Below the pieces are notes generated by a model, which ran no database searches, was not told the origin of the DNA, and saw only the letters and a program-made list of their open reading frames with translations. A stretch of DNA of 64,000 bases from Anaerolineae bacterium (GTDB lineage: Bacteria > Chloroflexota > Anaerolineae > UBA4142 > SHND01): assembly GCA_021463195.1 (NCBI GenBank), contig JAJTXZ010000018.1:1-64000 (forward strand), given 5' to 3'. Position 1 is the stretch's first letter, and every line of letters starts with the position of its first letter. The position numbers and the translations under genes were made by a program. Below are positions 26,951-34,750 of the stretch, piece after piece.

Positions 26951-27366
26951 CGTTTTTCCTCATTCTCATTGTCCCTCCTAAATTTGTAGCCATAAACAAT
27001 CAACCCGCGCTCGCCCTCTTCCTCGCGAATTTTCCGCGTCACCATCTCCATCCTCATGCCAATCGCGAGTTCGTCTTCATTCACATCCGTCAACATCGCT
27101 TCGACAAGCGGACCTTCGTCCAACTTTATCATGCCGACGGAATAGGGCGCGTAATTTTCAAACCCCGCGGGCGCGGAACGCAGCGTGGTGAACGAATACA
27201 ATTCACCTTTGCCGCTGAATTGGAACGAATCAAATTCCGTGCCGCGACAATTTGCGCAAACCTGACGCGGTGGAAAAAATTTTGCGTTGCAGTTCAAACA
27301 AACATTACCAACGAGTTGATAACGTTGTTCGCGCAAACGCCAGTTGGGTGCAAGATTTTCAGCCAT
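26935..27366 (-). CDS. DUF35 zinc-ribbon/OB-fold protein partner of thiolase and HMG-CoA synthase
   Basis: 143 residues: a rubredoxin-like zinc ribbon (CLNC, then CANC) at about 23-40 and a DUF35 OB-fold (about 50-130). In archaea this protein binds CoA and bridges acetoacetyl-CoA thiolase and HMG-CoA synthase, channelling acetoacetyl-CoA. The neighbouring archaeal-type thiolase and synthase genes support that role here. The start ATG 27366 has no Shine-Dalgarno; instead a pyrimidine-rich heptad arm ends about 8 bp upstream. A truncated duplicate lies at 25747-25986. Confidence 0.92.
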   Translation of the reverse strand: MAENLAPNWRLREQRYQLVGNVCLNCNAKFFPPRQVCANCRGTEFDSFQFSGKGELYSFTTLRSAPAGFENYAPYSVGMIKLDEGPLVEAMLTDVNEDELAIGMRMEMVTRKIREEEGERGLIVYGYKFRRDNENEEKRNARR

Positions 27367-27374
27367 CGAAATAA

Positions 27375-27446
27375 GAGATTAGAGACCAGAGACGAGAGAT
27401 TGATAGCGCTTGTAAATGACGCGCCAATCTCCAATCTCCAATCTCT
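27375..27446. repeat. heptad fold-back between thiolase and DUF35 genes
   Basis: GAGATTA, GAGACCA, GAGACGA and GAGATTG on one side, three TCTCCAA-type units on the other. On the mRNA the G-rich arm starts in the thiolase stop codon. Confidence 0.85.
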
Positions 27447-28599
27447 ATTTGCCTTTTAAAATATGCGTCACCGCCGTCGCCGCGACGCCGCCGAGCGATT
27501 GCGTCATGCCAATTTTCGCATTCGGCACTTGATTTTTGCCCGCCTCGCCACGCAGTTGTTGAACGGCTTCGGTAATTTGATACACGCCGCTCGCGCCGAT
27601 GGGATGTCCGCGCGCCTTTAGTCCGCCCATTGTGCTAATCGGCAATTTGCCGTTGATGGAAATTTCGCCGTCACGCGCGAGATACGTTCCCGTGCCGCGT
27701 CGCGCGAATCCTGCCGCTTCGAGCGACATGGGAGCCACAATCGAAAACGCGTCGTGCAATTCAAACAAATCAATGTCTTGCGGCGTGATGCCTGCTTGCG
27801 CGTATGCTTTGATGGAAGAGAGTTCCACCGCGCGCAGCCACATTGGGTCTTGACGGTCATGCAGCGCGAGCGTGTCCGTCGCCATCGTGCTGGCGGCAAT
27901 CGAAATCGCGCGTGCAGCATTGCCGTTCAAATTTTCACTGCGCGACAAAATCACTGCCGCCGCGCCGTCACAAATCGGCGACGAATCAAACAACGAAATC
28001 GGGTCCGCCACTTTTTTGGCTTTGGTGAATTGTTCCAACGTCACCGCTTTGCGAAACATCGCGTTCGGATTGTGTACTGCGTTCGCGTGCGCGTTGAGCG
28101 CGAACGGCGCGAAATCTTCTTCCACCAAATCGTATTCGTACATGTAGCGGCGCATCATCAGCGCGTTGAGTCCGACGAACGAAATCCCATTCGCCGCTTC
28201 GTATTCGCCATCCGCCGCCATCGCGAGTCCCGCCGTCACACTGCCATTCCACAAGTCGGTCATTTTTTCTACGCCGACGACCGCGACGCGCCGATATTGC
28301 CCCGACGCGACGGCGAGAAAGCCCGCGTGAACCGCGCTGCCGCCCGCGCCGCATGCCGATTCCACCTTCATCGCCGCGACGCCGCTCATGCCAAGTTGGT
28401 CCGCAATCAACGCGCCGAGATGTTCTTGGCGCGTCAATTCGCCGCTCAACATATTGCCAACATAAATCGCGTCCACTTGTTCAGTATGCGCGTCCTTGAG
28501 CGCCGCGAGAACCGCGTCCACTGCGAGTTGCCGCAAACCTTTTTCCCAATGCTCGCGCACCGGAGTTTGTCCTACGCCGATAATTGAAACGTCTCTCAT
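27445..28599 (-). CDS. archaeal-type thiolase (acetyl-CoA C-acetyltransferase)
   Basis: 384 residues from ATG 28599. It condenses acetyl-CoA to acetoacetyl-CoA as the first mevalonate step. The nucleophile is Cys83 in VESACGAGGSA; the downstream histidines lie in FELHDAFSIVAP and ARGHPIGASGVYQ. The second cysteine found in classical degradative thiolases is absent, as in the archaeal/SCP2-like branch that works with DUF35. The gene sits between DinB and DUF35 genes, joined on both sides by repeat fold-backs. Confidence 0.92.
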   Translation of the reverse strand: MRDVSIIGVGQTPVREHWEKGLRQLAVDAVLAALKDAHTEQVDAIYVGNMLSGELTRQEHLGALIADQLGMSGVAAMKVESACGAGGSAVHAGFLAVASGQYRRVAVVGVEKMTDLWNGSVTAGLAMAADGEYEAANGISFVGLNALMMRRYMYEYDLVEEDFAPFALNAHANAVHNPNAMFRKAVTLEQFTKAKKVADPISLFDSSPICDGAAAVILSRSENLNGNAARAISIAASTMATDTLALHDRQDPMWLRAVELSSIKAYAQAGITPQDIDLFELHDAFSIVAPMSLEAAGFARRGTGTYLARDGEISINGKLPISTMGGLKARGHPIGASGVYQITEAVQQLRGEAGKNQVPNAKIGMTQSLGGVAATAVTHILKGK

Positions 28600-28604
28600 A
28601 AAGT

Positions 28605-28722
28605 TCAATAGTGCGATAGTGGGTTAGTGTGTTAGCGCGATAGTTTAGATAGATTGCATCCGAGAAATCGCTTTTCGATTCCAACTATCGCACGCCTGCA
28701 CTATTGCACTATCTTACTACCC
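28605..28722. repeat. octad fold-back between DinB and thiolase genes
   Basis: 8-bp units AGTGCGAT, AGTGGGTT, AGTGTGTT and AGCGCGAT are answered by ACTATCGC, ACGCCTGC, ACTATTGC and ACTATCTT. The second arm lies in the DinB 3' end and supplies its final residues (GSKIVQ) and TAG stop. Confidence 0.85.
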
Positions 28723-29165
28723 TCCCACAACTGTTTCGTCAATTCCATTTGTCCCAAATGTTCAGAATCGTGTTCGATGATGTGCAAAATAATCCAGCGC
28801 ACGCTCACGTCGCCGTGCGATTCGCGATAACGCGTGGATGCTAAATCTTGCTCGGTCAATTTTTCAAAAATCGCGCGCGTCTCGTTACTGACGCGTTCAT
28901 ATTCCGCGCGCAGCGCGTCGAGTGAATCACCTCGCGCCAAAAATTCGGTTGGACGATTGCGCGTTTGCGCGCCGCCGCCGATAATTTCAAAGAACCAGCC
29001 GTGTTCGGCGCCAATGACGTGCGTCGCAAGCACAAAGAGCGAATTGGTTTCGTCGCCTGTGGGCGTCCAATTCCAGGATTCCACTGGCGCGCTTTCGAGA
29101 ACAGAAAAAATTTTTGCGCGCTGGGATTCGAGCGAGTCGAGATATTCGGTAACTTCTAAAAGCAT
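28701..29165 (-). CDS. DinB-superfamily protein
   Basis: 154 residues of a DinB-like four-helix bundle (YLDSLESQRAKIFSVLESAP, FVLATHVIGAEHGWFF, WIILHIIEHDSEHLGQM). The histidines in THVIGAEH and EHDSEH fit metal binding. It lies within the mevalonate cluster between HMG-CoA synthase and thiolase, which does not reveal a function. Its ATG directly follows the last base of a pyrimidine heptad arm, so there is no Shine-Dalgarno. The C-terminus is encoded by the octad repeat. Confidence 0.88.
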   Translation of the reverse strand: MLLEVTEYLDSLESQRAKIFSVLESAPVESWNWTPTGDETNSLFVLATHVIGAEHGWFFEIIGGGAQTRNRPTEFLARGDSLDALRAEYERVSNETRAIFEKLTEQDLASTRYRESHGDVSVRWIILHIIEHDSEHLGQMELTKQLWEGSKIVQ

Positions 29166-29236
29166 GAGATTGGAGACTGGAGATTAGAGATTGGAGATAT
29201 TCCAGCTTGTCTCCAGTCTCTAGTCTCTAATCTCTT
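29164..29236. repeat. heptad fold-back between HMG-CoA synthase and DinB genes
   Basis: GAGATTG, GAGACTG, GAGATTA and GAGATTG face TCTCCAG, TCTCTAG and TCTCTAA. The arrays fill the whole 71-bp gap from stop codon to start codon. Confidence 0.9.
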
Positions 29237-30295
29237 TTAATTCATCACCAACTTGTTCCTAAATCTGGCATACCGCGCATAATCAATCAATTCGCGGCGT
29301 CCGAGATAAAACGCGGTGCGCTTTGCCAAATCGCGGCGTTCCAAAATTTTCTCCGTGACGATGTAGGAAAAAACATCGCTGCCCGCGCCCGAACCGAACG
29401 AGACGAGCAAAATTCTGTCGCCGGCTTTCGCATTGTCCAAAACATTTGTCATGCCAATTAAACTCGCGCCCGCGTAAGTGTTGCCGATTTTGCCAACGAG
29501 CAAGCCGTGAATCACCTGGTCACGCGTAAAACCGAGTTGCTGCGCGGCTTGCAAAGGAAATTTTACATTGGGCTGATGAAGAACCACATAATGAAAATCG
29601 CGCGGCGTATAATTCATCAACTCCAAAAAATTTTGCGTCGCGGTGAGCGTGTGGTCAAAATACGCGGGCTCGCCAGTGAAACGATTGCCATGTTCGGGAT
29701 AATGTTGATACGCGCGACGAAAAAAATCGGGCGTGTCGGTGACATACGAATATGACGCTTCGAGGACGGCGAGCGCGTTTTCGGCGGGGCCCAAAATATA
29801 TGCCGCGCCGCCCGCGCCGGCGGTGTACTCGAGCGCGTCGTGCGGGCGACCTTGCGCCGTGTCCATGCCAATCGCCAACGCGTAATCCGCCATTTCGCTG
29901 CCGACGAGCGCAATCGCCGCTTGCATCGCTTCCGTTCCCGCTTTGCACGCGAATTGCCAATCGCCTGCGAGGACCGCGCCGCTCGCGCCCAACGCTTCAG
30001 CGACAAGCGTGGACGATGGTTTCACCGCGTATGGATGCGATTCACTGCCAACCCACACCGCGCGTAACTGTTGCGCGTCAATTTGGGCGCGCGCCAGCGC
30101 GTTGCGAGCCGCTTCGATGCTCATCGTGATGGTGTCTTCGTCGAGTCCCGGCACGGCTTTTTCATCAATCGGCAGCGCGTCCTCTGCTCCGCCCCACACG
30201 CGCGCGATTTCATGCGCCTTGATGCGATAACGCGGCACGTACGCGCCGTAACCGATAATGCCGACCTCGCGTTTTGGTTTCATCACTTGATTCAT
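29237..30295 (-). CDS. archaeal-type hydroxymethylglutaryl-CoA synthase
   Basis: 352 residues, close to archaeal HMG-CoA synthases and shorter than eukaryotic ones. It condenses acetyl-CoA and acetoacetyl-CoA to HMG-CoA. Seen: [20 protein letters not shown] at the start, the acetylated Cys117 in [12 protein letters not shown], the catalytic histidine in [11 protein letters not shown], and [14 protein letters not shown]. Start ATG 30295 (a second Met five codons in). The 181-bp gap to the reductase gene contains one heptad arm and nothing else that I can identify. Confidence 0.96.
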   Translation of the reverse strand: MNQVMKPKREVGIIGYGAYVPRYRIKAHEIARVWGGAEDALPIDEKAVPGLDEDTITMSIEAARNALARAQIDAQQLRAVWVGSESHPYAVKPSSTLVAEALGASGAVLAGDWQFACKAGTEAMQAAIALVGSEMADYALAIGMDTAQGRPHDALEYTAGAGGAAYILGPAENALAVLEASYSYVTDTPDFFRRAYQHYPEHGNRFTGEPAYFDHTLTATQNFLELMNYTPRDFHYVVLHQPNVKFPLQAAQQLGFTRDQVIHGLLVGKIGNTYAGASLIGMTNVLDNAKAGDRILLVSFGSGAGSDVFSYIVTEKILERRDLAKRTAFYLGRRELIDYARYARFRNKLVMN

Positions 30296-30435
30296 GCGTT
30301 CAACTCTCGTTCAATAATGTACGATTTGCAAATTGCAGCGTTCTCAATTTCCACAAACCCAAAAATGTCAAACCCCAAATTCCAATGCTCAACAATGCTT
30401 CAAACGGTGTAATCAAATCACTTGCGCAACCGCCA

Positions 30436-30479
30436 ATTCTCCAGTCCCCAATCTCTAGTCTCTAATCCCTCATCTCTTA
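30436..30479. repeat. single heptad arm after the HMG-CoA reductase gene
   Basis: On the minus strand: GATAAGA, GATGAGG, GATTAGA, GACTAGA, GATTGGG, GACTGGA. The reductase stop codon (TAA) is inside the first unit. No complementary arm is seen before the synthase gene. Confidence 0.75.
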
Positions 30480-31682
30480 TCTTTCTAACCGTCGCGCATG
30501 CAACTTCATGTGCCCTTTTTGAATTCCGTCCGTCGCCAGCGCGCGCAGCGCGGCAAGATTTTGCGCGAGGCCCACCGCCGCCATCACCGCAGCGAGTTCT
30601 TGGCCCGATTGCGCGCCAAGAATTTTCAACGCGATTTGCGCGACGCGGTGCGTTTTCGTGAGACCCCCGACGATACCCACTGCGAGCGGCAGTTCAAGAG
30701 AACCAATCAAATCGCCATTGGACGCCTGTTCCCAATGAGTCAAAGGATGATAGCCGCCATTACGCGCCGCGTATGCGTGCGCGCCAGCTTCGAGCGCGCG
30801 AAAATCATTGCCCGTCGCGAGCGCCAGCGCATCAATTCCATTCATAATCCCTTTGTTATGCGTCGCCGCGCGATAGCGGTCCACTTCTGCCAAGACTTGC
30901 GCCTCGACAATCAAGCGCGCCACCTCTACCCCGCCCAAAGCGTCCGCCGTCACGCGGCAAGTCGCGCGCGCCAAACGGCGGTCCGAAAGATTAGTCAAAA
31001 TCCGCAAGTTAACGCGCCCGCCGGTGAGTTCCGCAATACGCGGCGCGATTTTTTCGCAAGCGGTATTGACCAAGTTCGCGCCCATCGCGTCGCGCGTGTC
31101 GAACGCGAGATAGACGACGAGCATCGGACCGATGCGCGTATGAAAAAATTCGCGGACGGAGATGTCACGCGCGCCGCCGCCGCGCTTGACCAGATTCGGG
31201 TGCGCTTGATTTGCCAGCGCGAGCAACTCGGCGCGCGCCTCCAGAATGCGGCGATGACAAAGCCGCAGCGCGTGAATGGTCTCGGACAGCTCGGCGGATT
31301 CATCCGCGGGTCCGCTTACGTTCTCAAACATCACTTGCACTTGGCCGACCAAAATCGGCTCGTGCGCGTGCACATGAAAACCGCCCGACGCGCGGACAAT
31401 TTTGGCGGCATAACTGCACGCGGCGATGATGGACGGCTCTTCCGTCACCATTGGAATCAGATAATCGCGTTCATTTATGGTAAAGTTCGCCGCGAGCCCT
31501 AACGGCAGACTGTAGATTCCAATGACATTCTCGACCAGATGGTCCGCCTCTCCGATCTCCAAACCGCCGCTCAATAACGCGTCAATTTGTCCCGGGTCCA
31601 GATCAACCAGATTGGCGAGCCATTCGACTCGTTGACCCGGCGTCAGTTTATAAAAACCTTCCAGTCGTGACGAGTAACTCAT
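30477..31682 (-). CDS. mvaA: hydroxymethylglutaryl-CoA reductase, class II type
   Basis: 401 residues from ATG 31682, which has GAGGTGAAA just upstream. It interconverts HMG-CoA and mevalonate. Class II features: short N-terminus (SRLEGFYKLTPGQRVEWLA), ENVIGIYSLPLGLAANFTIN, PMVTEEPSIIAACSYAAKIV, the NAD(P) motif DAMGANLVNT, a catalytic lysine in NKGIMNGIDA, Asp in ATGNDFRA, and the catalytic His in KGHMKLHARRL. First gene of the mevalonate set, so the cluster probably supplies isoprenoids even though this class is often called degradative. No promoter was identified upstream. Confidence 0.96.
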   Translation of the reverse strand: MSYSSRLEGFYKLTPGQRVEWLANLVDLDPGQIDALLSGGLEIGEADHLVENVIGIYSLPLGLAANFTINERDYLIPMVTEEPSIIAACSYAAKIVRASGGFHVHAHEPILVGQVQVMFENVSGPADESAELSETIHALRLCHRRILEARAELLALANQAHPNLVKRGGGARDISVREFFHTRIGPMLVVYLAFDTRDAMGANLVNTACEKIAPRIAELTGGRVNLRILTNLSDRRLARATCRVTADALGGVEVARLIVEAQVLAEVDRYRAATHNKGIMNGIDALALATGNDFRALEAGAHAYAARNGGYHPLTHWEQASNGDLIGSLELPLAVGIVGGLTKTHRVAQIALKILGAQSGQELAAVMAAVGLAQNLAALRALATDGIQKGHMKLHARRLER

Positions 31683-31784
31683 TTTCACCTCACCGATAAT
31701 ACGATGAAAACACTGCAAAATGCTTTTTAGCTACTGCCAAAAGCTATCAACTCTGTAAAAGCTGACACAATTTACTCATAAATA

Positions 31785-31811
31785 AAGTGGGCGGTGTAAG
31801 ACCGCCCACTT
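31785..31811 (-). terminator. terminator of the GAF-sensor/kinase operon
   Basis: A perfect 11-bp stem (AAGTGGGCGGT / ACCGCCCACTT) with TTTATTTAT following on the minus strand, 40 bp after the hybrid kinase stop. The rest of the 168-bp gap to the reductase start shows nothing clear. Confidence 0.85.
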
Positions 31812-31850
31812 GGCTCTTGTTGATCTAGATTTTTCACCGCGCTGTCTTGA

Positions 31851-34694
31851 TTATGTCAATACCTCTTGAATCTTTTCCTGCAAGTCTTGCGGCGTATATG
31901 GCTTTTGCATAAAAGCGTTCACCTGCTTGCCATTAAATCGGCTGCTTGCTTCTTGTTCGGAATAGCCGCTCATTAGCAAAACTCGCACATCGGGATTCAC
32001 TTCGCGCAAGTGACGCAGTGTCTCCTCGCCGCTCATTTTGGGCATGGTCATGTCCAACAAGACGCAAACAATCTCGCCCCGATTTTGTTTGTATACGTCA
32101 ATTCCAGCAGGTCCATCTTCCGCCAAGAGCGGCGTATAGCCAATCCGCATGAGCATTCGCTTGGTCACGTTGCGAACGACTTCTTCGTCATCAATCACCA
32201 ATACCGCGCCGCTGCCTTTGGCTTTTAACAGTTCGCCATTGGTTTTCTCGTGATGATGCGGCGCGTCCTTGACGGGCCACAAAATGCGAAAGACCGAACC
32301 TTTGCCCACTTCACTATAAACTCGAATCGCGCCGCCATGCCCGCGCACAATGCCCAACACAGCCGCCAAACCCAAGCCACGGCCGGTGAATTTGGTCGTA
32401 AAGAACGGATCAAAAATTTTGTCTTGGGTCTCTTTGTCCATCCCGACGCCATCGTCCGCCACCTCGACAAACACATACGCGCCTTCGGGCAATTCTGGCG
32501 CCATAAAATTGCCATTGAGGTAATCGCGATCCGCTTGCACTACGCCCGTGCAAAGACTAATCGTCCCTTGCCTGTCGCTAATCGCGTCCGATGCGTTGAC
32601 AATCAGATTCATCAACACCTGACGCACCTGCGTCACATCGCCCTCAATCGGCGGCAGCGTCGGATCGAAATTAAAGCGCAAGGTCGCGTTCTTGGAGATG
32701 GAAACTTGGAGCAGCTGCGTGATTTCGGTAATGATATTATTGAGATTGATGCTTTGCATCACGAAACGGCCTTTACCGGAATAGGCCAGCATCTGGCGCG
32801 TCAAATCCGCCGCGCGCTGCGCCGCGATTTTGATTTGCTCCACCGGTTCGCGCACCACCGATTCCGGCTCGAGGTCCACCAACACCAAACCGACGTTGCC
32901 CAAAATCGAGACGAGCAAATTGTTAAAATCGTGCGCGATGCCGCCCGCCAACACGCCGAGCGACTCTAATTTTTGCGTCTCTTGCAATTTGCGCTCGAAC
33001 ACGCGCTGCCGTTCCTGTTCCAATTTGCGCTCGGTGATATCTTCGGAAATGCCCAATAGATATTTGGGCTGTCCATCCACGTCCAAAATCGGAATTTTTT
33101 TGGTATGCAGATATCGCTTGCCGTGCGCCGTTTCGATTTGCTCTTCGGGAATATCCAACAGTTTGCGCCCCGCCAACGTCTCGCGGTCTTTGAGCTCGAA
33201 AAAGCGCGCTTCATTTTCGGGGACGATATCATAATCATTCTTGCCCAAAAGTTCAGCGGTTGATTTGCCCAACAACTGTTCGCCAAAACGATTAAAGCGC
33301 ACAAAACGCAAATCTTGCGCGTCCTTGACAAACACCATGTACGGCAAATTGTCCACGACTGTATTGAGAAACACTTCAGTGCGGCGCAAATCGCCCTCGG
33401 CGCGTTTTCGTTCGCCCAATTCATTTTGGGCGGTGTGATAGAGGCGCGCGTTATCCAACGCGATCGAAGCCAATTCTGAAAAGCGCGCGAGCGCTTCCAT
33501 TTCGCTTTTGCTAAAATGGCGCCCTTCTTCCAAATACGCCAACCCGATGACGCCCACCGTCTGCGCGCCGGATTTGACCGGCACACCTGCGACCGCGCGC
33601 AAAATATCGCGCGAGGAGAGCGCCAAACGACCGGGCCAATTGCGATAATCATCCACTTTGACCGGCTCGCCCGACTGCCAGACGGTCCCCGCGAGACCGA
33701 CGCCATAATTGGCTTTGGTGCCTTTGAATCCGTTGTACGCCCCGATGGCAATCCGCATAATCATTTCGGAATTGCCCGCGCTGCCCGCCGTCTGCAAGAA
33801 CACGTAACCATGTTCCGTGCCGACCAATGCCGCCGCGCGCGCCACAATTTGCTCCAACAAATCCTCGAGGTCGAGACGGCTCATCAGACCGAGCGTAGTT
33901 TCGTGCAGCGCGGTCAGATACGCGTTCTGGTCGCGCAAAATTTGTTCGACGCGCATCCGATCCGTAATATCCGCCGCGTGGCTCAGGACATACGTGCCTT
34001 CGCCCGGTTCATGGGAACGCACATTGCGATATTGCAACACATGCACGGCGCCATCGCGCGACTGCAGCTGCACCAAACCATCGTCGCTGTCGCTGACCGC
34101 GATGCGCTCCAAATACGCGGCAAAATCGGAATGAAATTCCGGTGGAATAAAATCGCGCAGATCGCGTCCGACAATTTCATTCACCGGATAACCCAAAAGA
34201 TTCGCTGCCGCCGGATTAATTGATTTGAGGCAGCCCTCCATATCATGCGTCAAAATCAAACCTTGACTGTAATCCACCAAATGCCGATAACGGCGCTCGT
34301 TATCGCGCAATTTTTGTTCCGCCTTGTGGCGGTACAAAGCGATTTCAATCGTGGACTGGAGTTCGCGCTCTTCAAACGGTTTGAGAATATAACCGAACGG
34401 CTCGGTGACTTTGGCGCGTCCCAATGTCGCCTGGTCGGCGTACGCCGTCAAAAAAATAACGGGGATATCCAATTCCGAACGCACGATTTCCGCCGTTTGG
34501 ATACCATCCATATCGCCTTCGATTCGAATATCCATCAAGACCAGATTGGGCAACGTCGCTTTGGCTTTGGCAATGGCATCTTGGCCCTCTGCCGCCATCG
34601 CCACAACCTGATACCCCAAACCTTGCAGCCGAAACTGCAAATCTTTGGCGACAATGCGCTCGTCTTCCACAATCATAATTCGCGTATCACTCAT
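31851..34694 (-). CDS. hybrid histidine kinase (REC-PAS-GAF-PAS-HisKA-HATPase-REC)
   Basis: 947 residues, no membrane segment. Domains: receiver with Asp55 (LMDIRIEGD); PAS at about 130-245; one GAF at about 275-430; PAS at about 445-565; a HisKA helix with the phospho-His at 588 (GGIAHDFNNLL); HATPase (VADDGVGMDKETQDKIF, GRGLGLAAVLG); C-terminal receiver with Asp881 (LLDMTMPKMSG). Its N-terminal receiver is of the kind that follows HisKA_2 kinases, so the upstream 1438-residue kinase may phosphorylate it. Last gene of the sensor operon. No DNA-binding output is encoded here. Confidence 0.96.
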   Translation of the reverse strand: MSDTRIMIVEDERIVAKDLQFRLQGLGYQVVAMAAEGQDAIAKAKATLPNLVLMDIRIEGDMDGIQTAEIVRSELDIPVIFLTAYADQATLGRAKVTEPFGYILKPFEERELQSTIEIALYRHKAEQKLRDNERRYRHLVDYSQGLILTHDMEGCLKSINPAAANLLGYPVNEIVGRDLRDFIPPEFHSDFAAYLERIAVSDSDDGLVQLQSRDGAVHVLQYRNVRSHEPGEGTYVLSHAADITDRMRVEQILRDQNAYLTALHETTLGLMSRLDLEDLLEQIVARAAALVGTEHGYVFLQTAGSAGNSEMIMRIAIGAYNGFKGTKANYGVGLAGTVWQSGEPVKVDDYRNWPGRLALSSRDILRAVAGVPVKSGAQTVGVIGLAYLEEGRHFSKSEMEALARFSELASIALDNARLYHTAQNELGERKRAEGDLRRTEVFLNTVVDNLPYMVFVKDAQDLRFVRFNRFGEQLLGKSTAELLGKNDYDIVPENEARFFELKDRETLAGRKLLDIPEEQIETAHGKRYLHTKKIPILDVDGQPKYLLGISEDITERKLEQERQRVFERKLQETQKLESLGVLAGGIAHDFNNLLVSILGNVGLVLVDLEPESVVREPVEQIKIAAQRAADLTRQMLAYSGKGRFVMQSINLNNIITEITQLLQVSISKNATLRFNFDPTLPPIEGDVTQVRQVLMNLIVNASDAISDRQGTISLCTGVVQADRDYLNGNFMAPELPEGAYVFVEVADDGVGMDKETQDKIFDPFFTTKFTGRGLGLAAVLGIVRGHGGAIRVYSEVGKGSVFRILWPVKDAPHHHEKTNGELLKAKGSGAVLVIDDEEVVRNVTKRMLMRIGYTPLLAEDGPAGIDVYKQNRGEIVCVLLDMTMPKMSGEETLRHLREVNPDVRVLLMSGYSEQEASSRFNGKQVNAFMQKPYTPQDLQEKIQEVLT

Positions 34695-34750
34695 AACCTT
34701 TACCTTTCAAACTATCGCGCAAACTTTTTTTCAGGCGAACAAAGGTCAAC

